Of a DNA stretch of 27,306 nucleotides, positions 15,731 to 23,716 are shown in pieces (the stretch's first letter is position 1; each line of letters begins with the position of its first letter). Origin of the DNA: Treponema sp. (GTDB taxonomy: Bacteria > Spirochaetota > Spirochaetia > Treponematales > Treponemataceae); the NCBI GenBank assembly GCA_024400915.1, contig JAKSLX010000030.1:1-27306 (forward strand). Direction: 5' to 3'. A model generated the notes under the pieces. It did not search any database. It was not told the DNA's origin and worked only from the letters and a program-made list of their open reading frames with translations. Position numbers and translations under genes: made by a program.

Positions 15731-15760
15731 AAGCCCTTTGTTCATCGGACAAAGGGCTTT
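15731..15760. terminator. Bidirectional terminator between AraC and GH5 genes
   Basis: AAGCCCTTTGT (15731-15741) pairs perfectly with ACAAAGGGCTT (15749-15759) around a 7-nt loop. The plus strand continues TTTATTATT. The minus strand runs into GAATTTTTT. It lies between convergent genes and should end both transcripts. Confidence 0.88.
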
Positions 15761-15792
15761 ATTATTCCAATATTCCTGGAAAGATGGCTGCG

Positions 15793-16986
15793 TTACTGAA
15801 CCAGAAGCTCAGAGATTTCTGGGAAATACCAGGTCTGGTCTTTTCTGTTATAGTAACCGAATTTCTCTGAATAGTTTGTGCTGCCTTCAGATACTTTCCA
15901 CTGGCCGTTATCCCAAAGGATTGGACACAGATTGTACTGCTTTGCGAATTTGAGGTAAGCAGTGAAATACTTAACTCGTTCCTCGAGGTTGTTCTTATTG
16001 ACAACTCCATATTCACCGATGACAACACCAACATTGTTCTTTACGAATTTCTCGTTCAGTTTCTTGAATCCAAGAACAAAATCATTCTGCATCTTTGGAA
16101 GGAAAGTTTTTGCTCCAGGTGACTGACCTGCAAAAGAATATGGTGTGTACATATGTACAGAAATCAGGATCTTGCCTTCAACCTTATCTTTTGGCAGCAC
16201 GAATTCGTCAGAAAGAACCGCTGCAGGAGTGGCCGCAAAACCTGGAATCATGATGAAACGTTTTGCGTTGTTTCCTCCAGTCTTGCGGATGGCATCCACA
16301 CAGTCCTGGTTCAATTTATTGATTGTTTTCTGTGCGTCTACAGTCAACTCATTGGTTGATGAATAATTCCATTCGGAATCGGTTCCACGTAAGCGTGGTT
16401 CATTCATCGTCTCGAAAATAAGATGCTCGTCATAGCCGTTGTTGAAGGCCAGGGCAACCTGAGTCCAGACATTTGTAAGGAAGTTTGATGATTCCTCATA
16501 ATTTGCCGAATTTGGATAATAGCCCTTACAAGCTGTCAATCCAACTGCAGCACCATAATTATCATGGTGATCATCAATGATTACATACATTCCGTCGCCG
16601 ATTGCCCAATCAACAATCTCCTTAACACGACTCATCCATGCAGGATCAATCGTGTATTTCGAATCGATGATATGGTTTGACCAACTTACAGGAATTCGGA
16701 TTGTTTTAATGCCATAATCAGCGAGGCCGTCAATCATTGCTTTTGTTGTTTTTGGCATACCCCAAGAAGTTTCTGAAGACATTGATTTAGTACCAGTGGC
16801 ATCCAATGTGTTACCCAAATTCCATCCGGTTTTCATGTCTACAACAAGATCATTGGCAGAAATCTCGTTCATAGCAACCTTTCCGGTGTCTTTTATTGCA
16901 CTTTTTGAATTAAAAACAGTCTTGCTTTTCGCAAAGCCACTAAAAAGACAAGCAGCGAATAAACAAACACAAATGATCTTCTTCAT
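15793..16986 (-). CDS. Exported glycoside hydrolase family 5 endoglucanase
   Basis: 397-residue enzyme with a Sec signal peptide (MKKIICVCLFAACLFSGFA, likely cut after residue 19). The catalytic barrel has GWNLGNTLDA (54-63), IRIPVSW (96-102), DDHHDN (138-143), the acid/base E196 in FETMNEPR, HMYTPY (278-283) and the nucleophile E325 in IGEYG. This pattern suits subfamily GH5_4, whose members cut cellulose, mixed-linkage glucan or xyloglucan. No carbohydrate-binding module is visible. A relaxed spirochaetal lipobox around Cys13 is a weak alternative to signal peptidase I. The start has AGGAAGGA 8 nt before the ATG. It lies 29 nt after the sugar-binding-protein gene, so both are probably on one transcript. 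Confidence 0.93.
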   Translation of the reverse strand: MKKIICVCLFAACLFSGFAKSKTVFNSKSAIKDTGKVAMNEISANDLVVDMKTGWNLGNTLDATGTKSMSSETSWGMPKTTKAMIDGLADYGIKTIRIPVSWSNHIIDSKYTIDPAWMSRVKEIVDWAIGDGMYVIIDDHHDNYGAAVGLTACKGYYPNSANYEESSNFLTNVWTQVALAFNNGYDEHLIFETMNEPRLRGTDSEWNYSSTNELTVDAQKTINKLNQDCVDAIRKTGGNNAKRFIMIPGFAATPAAVLSDEFVLPKDKVEGKILISVHMYTPYSFAGQSPGAKTFLPKMQNDFVLGFKKLNEKFVKNNVGVVIGEYGVVNKNNLEERVKYFTAYLKFAKQYNLCPILWDNGQWKVSEGSTNYSEKFGYYNRKDQTWYFPEISELLVQ

Positions 16987-17015
16987 TAAAACAATCCTTC
17001 CTGTAATATTATATT

Positions 17016-18431
17016 TTAGCGGTTAGCGTCGTTGAGCAAGCCCTGCCATACGTTCTTTGTATCTTCGTAAGCCTGCTGTGGTGTTACATAACCTGGATAA
17101 GTTACCCAAATAACGTCTCCCATGTAGTTGATTCCAGGAATCAATGTATCGAAGCGTGGGTTTGGTGTAGCTTTCATGAGTTCGAGAGTTTCGTCAACAG
17201 CACGTGGATCGCGGAAACATGAGTAGTATGATTCCTTCCATGAATCTGGTGAATCATATCCTGGTGTTGGATCTGACCAGAAGTCATAAGCTTTAGCGAT
17301 CTTTTCTGCTCTTTCTGCATCGTAGCATGATGGGATTACATACATGTTATCGTTGTGGAGTGTTCTATATTTTCCATCGCCTTTTGGTCCTAATGGGAAA
17401 CATACAAATCCCCAGTCGTCGTTCATGTCTGAGAACTGACCGTTGTTCTGTGCCATGTATTCCTGGTCTGCCAAGAATGCAACCTGTCCGTTGATGAATG
17501 CTGGATACATCCAGTTCCATTCAGAACCTTCTGGCTGTGGCATTTCGTAGTTTGTTGCCAAGTGTGCACACCAAGCTAAAGCTTCGAGACACTGGTCTGT
17601 TCCTACGTTGTTTACATATTTACCGTTTGCATCCTTACCAATCATTGGCATACCGTTTGACATACAAGCCAAAGGTGCAAATTCTGTAGAAGAGTTAGCC
17701 ATACCCCAAGTATCCATCAAACCGTCGTTGTCTCTATCGTATGTACATTTTTTGAGGAGGTCTTCGAAAGTTTCCCAGTTCCATTTTCCAGCTGCCTGCA
17801 AATCGTATGGTTCATCTGGATTGATACCAGCTTCTTCCAAAAGACGTTTGTTGAAGAACACACCACCACGTGGCTCTGGAGGCAAAGGACGCATTGCATA
17901 GAATGAGCTTCCTCTTGTAAGCATCTTTTCTGTTCCTGATGCCCATTTTGACTGAGTGAAATCAAGACATTTGATCTTAGACAAATCATAGAACAAACCA
18001 GCGCGGAGACCTGTAAGAGCAGAACGTCCGTCGATTGTGAATACGTAGTTTTCTTTACCACCTGTAATACAGAAGTTAGCAACGAACTGTGGATGTGAAT
18101 CCCAGCTACCTGTAGCCTGTTTCTGAATCATCTTGTAGTTGTATGTAGCCTGTGTCCATCTGTGCCATGCACGTGTATCTTCTTCTGCAGGACCTGAAGC
18201 TGGAGTTGCTTCCCAGTCATCACCTGACCACCAGTCAGCGAGAATAACATCGATTCCACCTAAATCCCATACTTTACCTGTAGCAGGATCCTTCTGTTTA
18301 GCAACATTTGCATAAGGATCAGCAGCGCCGCCTTTACCCTTAGCCTTCTTTTTTGGTGCTGCAAATACTGATGAAGTTGCAAGCAACATTGCCAAACCAA
18401 TACAAATTACCTTACTTGTAGTTGTTTTCAT
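17016..18431 (-). CDS. Sugar ABC transporter substrate-binding protein (family 1), orphan
   Basis: 471-residue extracellular solute-binding protein. The signal peptide MKTTTSKVICIGLAMLLATSSVFA (cut near residue 24) has no lipobox, unusual for a spirochaete binding protein. A basic KKKAKGKGG stretch follows. The body has family 1 marks: RGGVFFNKRLLEEAGINPDEP (188-208), WNWETFEDLLKKCTYDRDNDGLMDTWG (a calcium-type D-x-D-x-DG loop at 232-240), and a late block of DPTPGYDSPDSW. No permease or ATPase gene is nearby, so the rest of the transporter must be elsewhere. The codons look strongly biased, as in highly expressed genes. It sits upstream of GH5, suggesting it binds glucan oligosaccharides, though the ligand is inferred. 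A GAGGT Shine-Dalgarno sequence precedes the ATG. Confidence 0.9.
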   Translation of the reverse strand: MKTTTSKVICIGLAMLLATSSVFAAPKKKAKGKGGAADPYANVAKQKDPATGKVWDLGGIDVILADWWSGDDWEATPASGPAEEDTRAWHRWTQATYNYKMIQKQATGSWDSHPQFVANFCITGGKENYVFTIDGRSALTGLRAGLFYDLSKIKCLDFTQSKWASGTEKMLTRGSSFYAMRPLPPEPRGGVFFNKRLLEEAGINPDEPYDLQAAGKWNWETFEDLLKKCTYDRDNDGLMDTWGMANSSTEFAPLACMSNGMPMIGKDANGKYVNNVGTDQCLEALAWCAHLATNYEMPQPEGSEWNWMYPAFINGQVAFLADQEYMAQNNGQFSDMNDDWGFVCFPLGPKGDGKYRTLHNDNMYVIPSCYDAERAEKIAKAYDFWSDPTPGYDSPDSWKESYYSCFRDPRAVDETLELMKATPNPRFDTLIPGINYMGDVIWVTYPGYVTPQQAYEDTKNVWQGLLNDANR

Positions 18432-18604
18432 AAATACCTCTTTGTTTTTTGTTCAAGTATCATCTTAATTAGTTGTAAAAAGAATAATTCACAATGTATA
18501 CACAAAATATAATTTAATTTGGTATTGTTGCATAATATTTGGTTAATGTAATAATTACCTGTCTACAACCTTTTAATCCGATTCCTTAAATCAGCTAGAA
18601 TTCC

Positions 18605-18631
18605 TAGCATCCATCCTTGCAGATGATGCTA
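18605..18631. repeat. Stem-loop in the 18.6-kb intergenic region
   Basis: TAGCATC-C-ATC (18605-18615) pairs with GATGATGCTA (18622-18631): ten pairs with one bulged C around a 6-nt loop. No T run follows on either strand, so it is not an ordinary terminator. It overlaps the smaller dyad GCTAGaattcCTAGC. Confidence 0.5.
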
Positions 18632-18674
18632 CCCCTTGTCTTGTACTTTTGAAACAATCACTATTTTTAATCCG

Positions 18675-18705
18675 TTACAAAGATTAGAAAATTCAAATCT
18701 TGTAA
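18675..18705. promoter_or_regulatory. Inverted repeat upstream of the membrane EAL gene
   Basis: TTACAAAGATT (18675-18685) faces AATCTTGTAA (18696-18705), ten matching pairs with one extra A. It lies about 40 bp upstream of the predicted -35 of the EAL gene, a position where an activator or repressor could bind. Confidence 0.4.
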
Positions 18706-18745
18706 TAAATTATATGCAATTTTTCCAAAAAATCTAATAAATTAA

Positions 18746-18773
18746 TCGACAAACAAAAAAAGTGTTCTATAAT
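18746..18773 (+). promoter_or_regulatory. Promoter of the membrane EAL gene
   Basis: TCGACA (18746-18751), a 16-nt spacer, then TATAAT (18768-18773). The -10 ends 9 nt before ATG 18783, so the predicted transcript begins almost at the start codon. An in-frame GTG at 18762 would lie upstream of the RNA start and is rejected. Confidence 0.65.
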
Positions 18774-18782
18774 AAAATCGAT

Positions 18783-20699
18783 ATGCCTATACTTCACTAT
18801 GATTACAGCGCCCTTATTGTTCTTTTAGTCATCATTTTTTCAATGGTCAACCGACGTGTCATAAAGGGACACACCAACCGGACCTTCTTTTTTGTCTTGA
18901 TTCTTTCATTTGCAGCCACAGTGGCGGACATTTTCTCCACTTCACCGGTTTTTGCAGTAAATTTCCGGTATTTCATGAGCTATGCCTATTATATTCTGAA
19001 TATCCTGGTTCCTTATTTTTACATCACCTATGTATATTCAAGCGCAGGACTTTCCCATCACTACAGTCAGACAAAGAAAGTCAGAATCAGACTGGCGATT
19101 CCTTTTGTTATTTTCATGGGACTTTTAATCGCCAACATCTTCACAGGCTGCACCTTCTATTTTGATGAAGCCGGAAACTACTGCAGAGGACCATTGCAGC
19201 TGGCTTTGATTGGACTTATTGGCTTGTACAACATCATCGGTATCTGCATCATCATTTACTGGAGAAAGATTCTTCCAAAAATGAAGATAGTCTTTCTTGT
19301 AAGCTTCTTTCCGATCCTTTTCCTGGCGGTATTCGCTCAGCAGGCACATCAGCACCTTTCCATTTCAATGTTTGGACTGGCAATCTCCCTGCTCATAATT
19401 TCGTTTTCCGTTCAGCGACATGATGAAAACCTTGATAAGCTTACAGGATTAAAGAATTTTGATTCCGCAATGGATGACTTTCATAAGATTCTCATAACAA
19501 ACCAGAATGTTCACGTAATCTTCATAAAGATAAAAAATCAATATTCAATCAGACAGTTTCTCGGCACAACCGCCTACACAAAATTTAAACAGAATTTTGT
19601 AACCGAAATAAACAATAGAATAAAAAACTATCCATGCAACATCGAAATTTACTACACCCACGAAGGCGTTTATGAAATTTCTGTGGACACCACCGATTCC
19701 GAGCTTGTATCAAAAATTGCCGACGAGCTTTTCAGAAGATTCAGAATCCCATTCCTCTATGAAAACGTATCTGTGATTGTAGACGCCGCAATCTGCATCG
19801 CAAAATTCCCTGATGAATTGCCTACTGTGGACAAGCTCATGAATTTCCGTCTGGTTTTCTTCAACATGTTTCCTTCCCTTCCTTTGGTTTACAAGCTGGC
19901 GGACTTCAAGGATTCCAAGGAATTCCAGATAAAGAATGAAATCGTGGACATCATAAACAAAGCCCTGGAGAACAAGAATTTCAAGATGTACTATCAGCCT
20001 ATCTATTCGGTAAAGGAAAAGAAATTCGTTTCGGCCGAAGCGCTGATCCGTCTCAATGACCCAGAACACGGATTCGTCTCTCCTGCGATCTTCATTCCTG
20101 AAGCTGAAAAGAACGGAACGATCCACCAGATTGGAGACTATGTTTTTGATTCGGTCTTCAACTTCATCGCAAATCACGACTATAAGTCCTTGGGACTTGA
20201 ATATATTGAGCTGAATCTTTCTGTTACCCAGTGCATGGAACCTGATCTTGTGGACAAGCTCAAATATCTTATGCACAAATATGAAGTCAGTCCAAAACAG
20301 ATAAATTTGGAAATCACTGAAACCGCGGAAGGATTTGATCCTTATATCATGGATAAGAACATCTATCAGCTCAGCCAGAACGGTCTTAAATTCTCGCTGG
20401 ATGATTACGGAACCGGCTATTCAAACATCAAGCGAGTCACAACCCTTCCTCTTGATATCGTAAAACTGGACAAGAGTTTTGTTGACGAGATGGACAATCC
20501 TCAGATGTGGTCTGTAATCGTGAATACAGTCAAAATGTTCAAGGAAATGCACAAGACAATCCTTGTTGAAGGCGTCGAGAACGAAAAGACATTCAATGCA
20601 TTGGTGGATTTAGGCTGCGAATACATCCAGGGATATTATTTCTCAAAACCGATTCCAGAAGATGATTTTGTGAAATTCCTGGAAGAACACAACAAGTAA
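18783..20699 (+). CDS. Membrane-anchored EAL-domain protein with degenerate GGDEF domain
   Basis: 638 residues from ATG 18783. The N-terminal 210 or so residues contain about seven hydrophobic segments, like the 7TM sensor units of some histidine kinases and cyclases. Residues about 215-375 are GGDEF-like, but the signature loop reads THEGVYEI, so it is inactive as a cyclase. Residues about 385-635 form an EAL domain with EAL (419-421), ELNLSVTQ, LEITETAE, LDDYGTGYS (539-547), KLDKSF, VEGVEN and IQGYYFSKP. The catalytic set looks complete, so c-di-GMP hydrolysis at the membrane is likely. No Shine-Dalgarno sequence is visible; the start rests on the promoter position. It stands alone and is divergent from the sugar-binding-protein gene. 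Confidence 0.88.
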   Translation: MPILHYDYSALIVLLVIIFSMVNRRVIKGHTNRTFFFVLILSFAATVADIFSTSPVFAVNFRYFMSYAYYILNILVPYFYITYVYSSAGLSHHYSQTKKVRIRLAIPFVIFMGLLIANIFTGCTFYFDEAGNYCRGPLQLALIGLIGLYNIIGICIIIYWRKILPKMKIVFLVSFFPILFLAVFAQQAHQHLSISMFGLAISLLIISFSVQRHDENLDKLTGLKNFDSAMDDFHKILITNQNVHVIFIKIKNQYSIRQFLGTTAYTKFKQNFVTEINNRIKNYPCNIEIYYTHEGVYEISVDTTDSELVSKIADELFRRFRIPFLYENVSVIVDAAICIAKFPDELPTVDKLMNFRLVFFNMFPSLPLVYKLADFKDSKEFQIKNEIVDIINKALENKNFKMYYQPIYSVKEKKFVSAEALIRLNDPEHGFVSPAIFIPEAEKNGTIHQIGDYVFDSVFNFIANHDYKSLGLEYIELNLSVTQCMEPDLVDKLKYLMHKYEVSPKQINLEITETAEGFDPYIMDKNIYQLSQNGLKFSLDDYGTGYSNIKRVTTLPLDIVKLDKSFVDEMDNPQMWSVIVNTVKMFKEMHKTILVEGVENEKTFNALVDLGCEYIQGYYFSKPIPEDDFVKFLEEHNK

Positions 20700-20738
20700 A
20701 CTCTGATTGAAAATTCTGATTTAAATTTGCTTTTTTAA

Positions 20739-20766
20739 CTGACATTCTCTTTTTTTGTCATATATT
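20739..20766 (+). promoter_or_regulatory. Promoter of the YqiA-like esterase gene
   Basis: CTGACA (20739-20744), a 16-nt spacer, TATATT (20761-20766). The predicted start near 20773 leaves a leader of about 35 nt with a strong AGGAGG site before ATG 20809. Confidence 0.5.
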
Positions 20767-20808
20767 TATTATGTACAAATCATTTTTCAAAACTGACAGG
20801 AGGTCAAA

Positions 20809-21540
20809 ATGGCAAATATCCTTTATATTCATGGCTTTGGTTCCAACCACAATTCCGGATCTTTTCTTGCGCTTAAAGATGTTTTCAAGGAACATAATTT
20901 TTTCTCCAGCGATTTCGATCTTCTGGATGTTAAGGGCACCCTTGAAAAAATCGGCAAACTTTGTGAGGAACATGAAATCGACCTTGTCATGGGAAAATCT
21001 CTTGGCGGTTTCTATGCCTTGGCTTATGAAGGAGAACAGGACAAGGCTGTGATCAATCCATGCATAAAACCTTGGATTGAAATTCCAAAACTGGACGACA
21101 GCATTCCATCGGAACTTCTTGAAGAATGGGAACAGCTTTTCAAGAAAACAGAGGAAAACATCGATTCAAAAAGACGCAGCAATACTTTTGGAATATTTGG
21201 CGACCATGACCAGCTTTTTTCCTACAAGGATTATTTCGACAAGCATTACTATCCACATTCAGCAAGCCTTCAGAAATCTTTCCTGGTTCCTGGGAATCAT
21301 CACATCGACATTGATGTGCTTAAAGTTGCCGTGCAGAAATGCCTTGATTTCTTTGACATGATGGAAGAATACGACTATGTGTTTTCTCTGATGCCATACT
21401 ATCAGCTCATAAAAGATCCTGATGATGACTATTTGCAGAACATGAGCCAGGGAGAGAAGCAGCATATCATCGACAGCATAGACCGGTATCATGACAAGAT
21501 GATTGAATATCAGAACAACAAGATCTTTGAAACCGACTAG
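20809..21540 (+). CDS. YqiA/YcfP-like alpha/beta-hydrolase (UPF0227)
   Basis: 243-residue cytoplasmic hydrolase. The YqiA-type start ILYIHGFGSN (4-13) gives the oxyanion region. The nucleophile is Ser64 in GKSLGGFYA. VINPCIKPW (81-89) is a typical family block. The acid lies in GDHDQLF (131-137) and the His in VPGNHHID (160-167). The family is thought to contain small-molecule esterases of unknown natural substrate. The last 60 or so residues, rich in D/E/Y/K, extend past the usual hydrolase core and are not recognised. The start is supported by AGGAGG before the ATG. It converges with the AlkD-like gene; only a weak 5-bp hairpin (AAGGA with TCCTT, about 21559-21572) lies between them. Confidence 0.85.
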   Translation: MANILYIHGFGSNHNSGSFLALKDVFKEHNFFSSDFDLLDVKGTLEKIGKLCEEHEIDLVMGKSLGGFYALAYEGEQDKAVINPCIKPWIEIPKLDDSIPSELLEEWEQLFKKTEENIDSKRRSNTFGIFGDHDQLFSYKDYFDKHYYPHSASLQKSFLVPGNHHIDIDVLKVAVQKCLDFFDMMEEYDYVFSLMPYYQLIKDPDDDYLQNMSQGEKQHIIDSIDRYHDKMIEYQNNKIFETD

Positions 21541-21563
21541 AGTTCTGCATCCGGCCTAAGGAA

Positions 21564-22265
21564 TCATCCTTTTCTGGAAACCTTTACCTTAAGGGTTCTA
21601 AGATATTCCTTTTGTTCCGCAGTGATTCTGTAGCTTTCGATTGCTTTCTGGATTGCCTTGTTGTGAGTCCAGGAATCAAGCCTGTTTTGCTGGATGAAAG
21701 TGATTGTTGTATCCCATTGCTTGATCATCGCATCCGCAAACAGCCAAGCGGTCATCATGTTTACATAGTATTCGTCACTGCGGATATCTGCTGCCCAATC
21801 AAGATATTCCGTCTTGAAATAATCATCGAGAAAATATTTTTTCAAGAGCAGCATGCCGACTCTTTTTGTATAAGGTTTTTCATCGTTGATCCATTGCTGG
21901 ATTTTTATGATGATCTTATCTTTGTTTTTTTCGAGAACTGCAGGTCCCAATGAATCACTGATCGCCCAGTTGCTTATATATGGCAGAAATTTTTCAAGTT
22001 CAGCTACACAGGAATCATAATCCTTTATTCCATTTATAAATGAAATATGAAGTGCATTCTCTTCGTGATACTGATGTGGAAGACTTGTCAAAAATGAATC
22101 AAGCTCAGATTGCGGCAGTTCATAGGCCTCAGAAAGAATTTTTTTGTAGCAAGGCGAACGAATTCCAATGAAAGCTTCCCTCGCTTCTGTTGGAACGAGT
22201 TTTGCTATAAAGTCACCATATTTCTCATCCTGATACTTGAACAGAATTGTCTGAATTTGAGTCAT
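21564..22265 (-). CDS. AlkD-like DNA alkylation repair glycosylase
   Basis: 233-residue all-helical HEAT-like repeat protein. It should excise positively charged alkylated purines such as 3- and 7-methylpurines. The active-site group known from Bacillus cereus AlkD (Trp, Asp, Arg) has likely counterparts W100 and D104 in NWAISDSL and R135 in TKRVGM. The late block NMMTAWLFADAMIKQWD and LDSWTHNKAIQKAIESYRI is typical of the family. The start is supported by GGAGG 7 nt before the ATG. It lies 39 nt downstream of the MATE exporter gene on the same strand, probably on one transcript. Confidence 0.9.
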   Translation of the reverse strand: MTQIQTILFKYQDEKYGDFIAKLVPTEAREAFIGIRSPCYKKILSEAYELPQSELDSFLTSLPHQYHEENALHISFINGIKDYDSCVAELEKFLPYISNWAISDSLGPAVLEKNKDKIIIKIQQWINDEKPYTKRVGMLLLKKYFLDDYFKTEYLDWAADIRSDEYYVNMMTAWLFADAMIKQWDTTITFIQQNRLDSWTHNKAIQKAIESYRITAEQKEYLRTLKVKVSRKG

Positions 22266-22304
22266 CTAATCGCCTCCATAAAAATCATATGATTGAAACT
22301 GATT

Positions 22305-23660
22305 CTATCGGGTTAAATCCTGAACCCAATTGTATTTCTTGAAATGATGGAGAACCCAAGGAATTTTTCCGACTTCATCAATGCAGGTACAACCATAAAC
22401 AATTATAACAGGCCAGTGGAAAACAAAGGTTCCCAAAGCTGCCAATGGAACTGCAACACACCACATGCAAACCGCAAGACTATACACATCAAACATTGTG
22501 TCGCCGCCGCAATCAAATATGCCGTTGATGACTATGCTGTTCAAAGAACGTCCAAACATGTAGAATCCGGTGACGATCATCATCTGGATCAGATATCTGT
22601 TTGCCCCTTCTGTCAAAGTAACACAATGGGTGATCACAGGAGCCAATGCCAATGTAACTACCGTAATGGCACCGGAAACCAGAAGTCCAATTTTAAGCAG
22701 CCTTTGACCATAAAGTTTTCCTTTTTCAAGGTCGCCGGCACCAAGCTCATTTCCAACCATGATTCCAGCGGCGGTACTCAATCCATTACAGAAACAGCAT
22801 AGAAGATCGCGGATCACGGCGGCAACTGAATTTGCGGCAGCGGCATCAGTTCCAAGATGTCCCATGAAGGCACTGTAAGAAGTGAATCCCACACCCCAGA
22901 AAAGGCTTGCGCCAATCAGAGGCCAGAAAATCTTGCAGAAATCCTTGAAAAGTTCCTTTGAATGTGAAAACAGGAATCTGATGGCAGGATGAATATAATT
23001 TTTCCTGAAGGAATTGAGGACTGTCCAGGTGATTTCGAAAATTCTGGAAATCAGAGTTGCCAAAGCAGCTCCCCTTGCATCCATCGCAGGACAGCCAAAA
23101 AGCCCAAAGATGAAAACCGCGTTCAAAACTATGTTCACCACAACAGTGCAGCTGCTGATAGTCGCCGTTCTTCCAGGATGATCCGTAACCTTCATCATGG
23201 TAAGGAAACACTGGGAAATGCCTGTAAGCAGATATGACCATCCCGCAATCTTCAGATATTCTACACCAATTGAAACCAATTCTTCTTCATTTGTAAAAAT
23301 CAGCATAAGGATTCTTGGAAAGAAAACACATCCGATAAAAAACAGCACTGAAACAAGCAGGGAAAGCCTTAATGAAATGCAGAAAATTTTGTTTAGGGAT
23401 TCCTTATCCTTCTTTCCCCAGTATTGTGCTCCAAGAATGGATTCAACACCCACAATGGAAAAAATGAACATGTTCTGCACAAACTGAATCTGAGTGGCAA
23501 GTGAAACCGCCGACATTGAATTCTGATGCAGATGCCCGAGCATAATGGCATCGGCAGCCGCAACAGAAGCAAGCATGAGATTCTGGAATGAAAGTGGAAT
23601 CGTAATATGAAAAAGCTTAGACAAAAATTCTTTGTCTTTTGTAAGGGAATTGGAACTCAT
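22305..23660 (-). CDS. MATE-family efflux transporter
   Basis: 451-residue integral membrane protein of usual MATE length, with about twelve hydrophobic segments in two similar halves. Family marks include the N-terminal ITIPLSFQNLMLASVAAADAIMLGHL, GAQYWGKKD after the second helix, and GIMVGNELGAGDLEKGKLYGQRLL at the start of the second half. It exports drugs or metabolites against a Na+ or H+ gradient; substrate and ion cannot be read. The Shine-Dalgarno sequence before the ATG is poor. It lies 56 nt after the methyltransferase gene and 39 nt before the AlkD-like gene, so the three may be co-transcribed. Confidence 0.92.
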   Translation of the reverse strand: MSSNSLTKDKEFLSKLFHITIPLSFQNLMLASVAAADAIMLGHLHQNSMSAVSLATQIQFVQNMFIFSIVGVESILGAQYWGKKDKESLNKIFCISLRLSLLVSVLFFIGCVFFPRILMLIFTNEEELVSIGVEYLKIAGWSYLLTGISQCFLTMMKVTDHPGRTATISSCTVVVNIVLNAVFIFGLFGCPAMDARGAALATLISRIFEITWTVLNSFRKNYIHPAIRFLFSHSKELFKDFCKIFWPLIGASLFWGVGFTSYSAFMGHLGTDAAAANSVAAVIRDLLCCFCNGLSTAAGIMVGNELGAGDLEKGKLYGQRLLKIGLLVSGAITVVTLALAPVITHCVTLTEGANRYLIQMMIVTGFYMFGRSLNSIVINGIFDCGGDTMFDVYSLAVCMWCVAVPLAALGTFVFHWPVIIVYGCTCIDEVGKIPWVLHHFKKYNWVQDLTR

Positions 23661-23716
23661 ATTTTCTGAGCATACAAGAAATGCTGATTATTAACTAGAG
23701 CACCAATTCCTTTTTC

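Larger units (their letters stand above)
18432..18782. other. 351-bp intergenic region between divergent genes
   Basis: No credible gene is seen on either strand. The region is AT-rich and holds several dyads: GTAATaATTAC (18548-18558), GCTAGaattcCTAGC (18594-18608), a larger stem-loop at 18605-18631 and an inverted repeat at 18675-18705. The right end carries the promoter of the EAL gene. The left end must carry the promoter of the sugar-binding-protein gene, but no convincing hexamer pair stands out there. Confidence 0.7.

Noticed and set aside
18762..18782. GTG at 18762 as the start of the membrane EAL protein
   Set aside because: It lies inside the predicted promoter (overlapping the spacer just before TATAAT at 18768-18773) and has no ribosome site. 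ATG 18783 fits the predicted transcript start.
18432..18782. Riboswitch in the long intergenic region
   Set aside because: The dyads do not form any riboswitch architecture I recognise, and the downstream gene is predicted to have almost no leader.
21541..21575. Hairpin AAGGA/TCCTT between the convergent esterase and AlkD-like genes as a terminator
   Set aside because: The stem is only five pairs with a short T run. Too weak to list as a feature on its own.
22344..22802. Plus-strand frame of 152 codons inside the MATE gene
   Set aside because: It is antisense to a typical membrane transporter and has no family motif.
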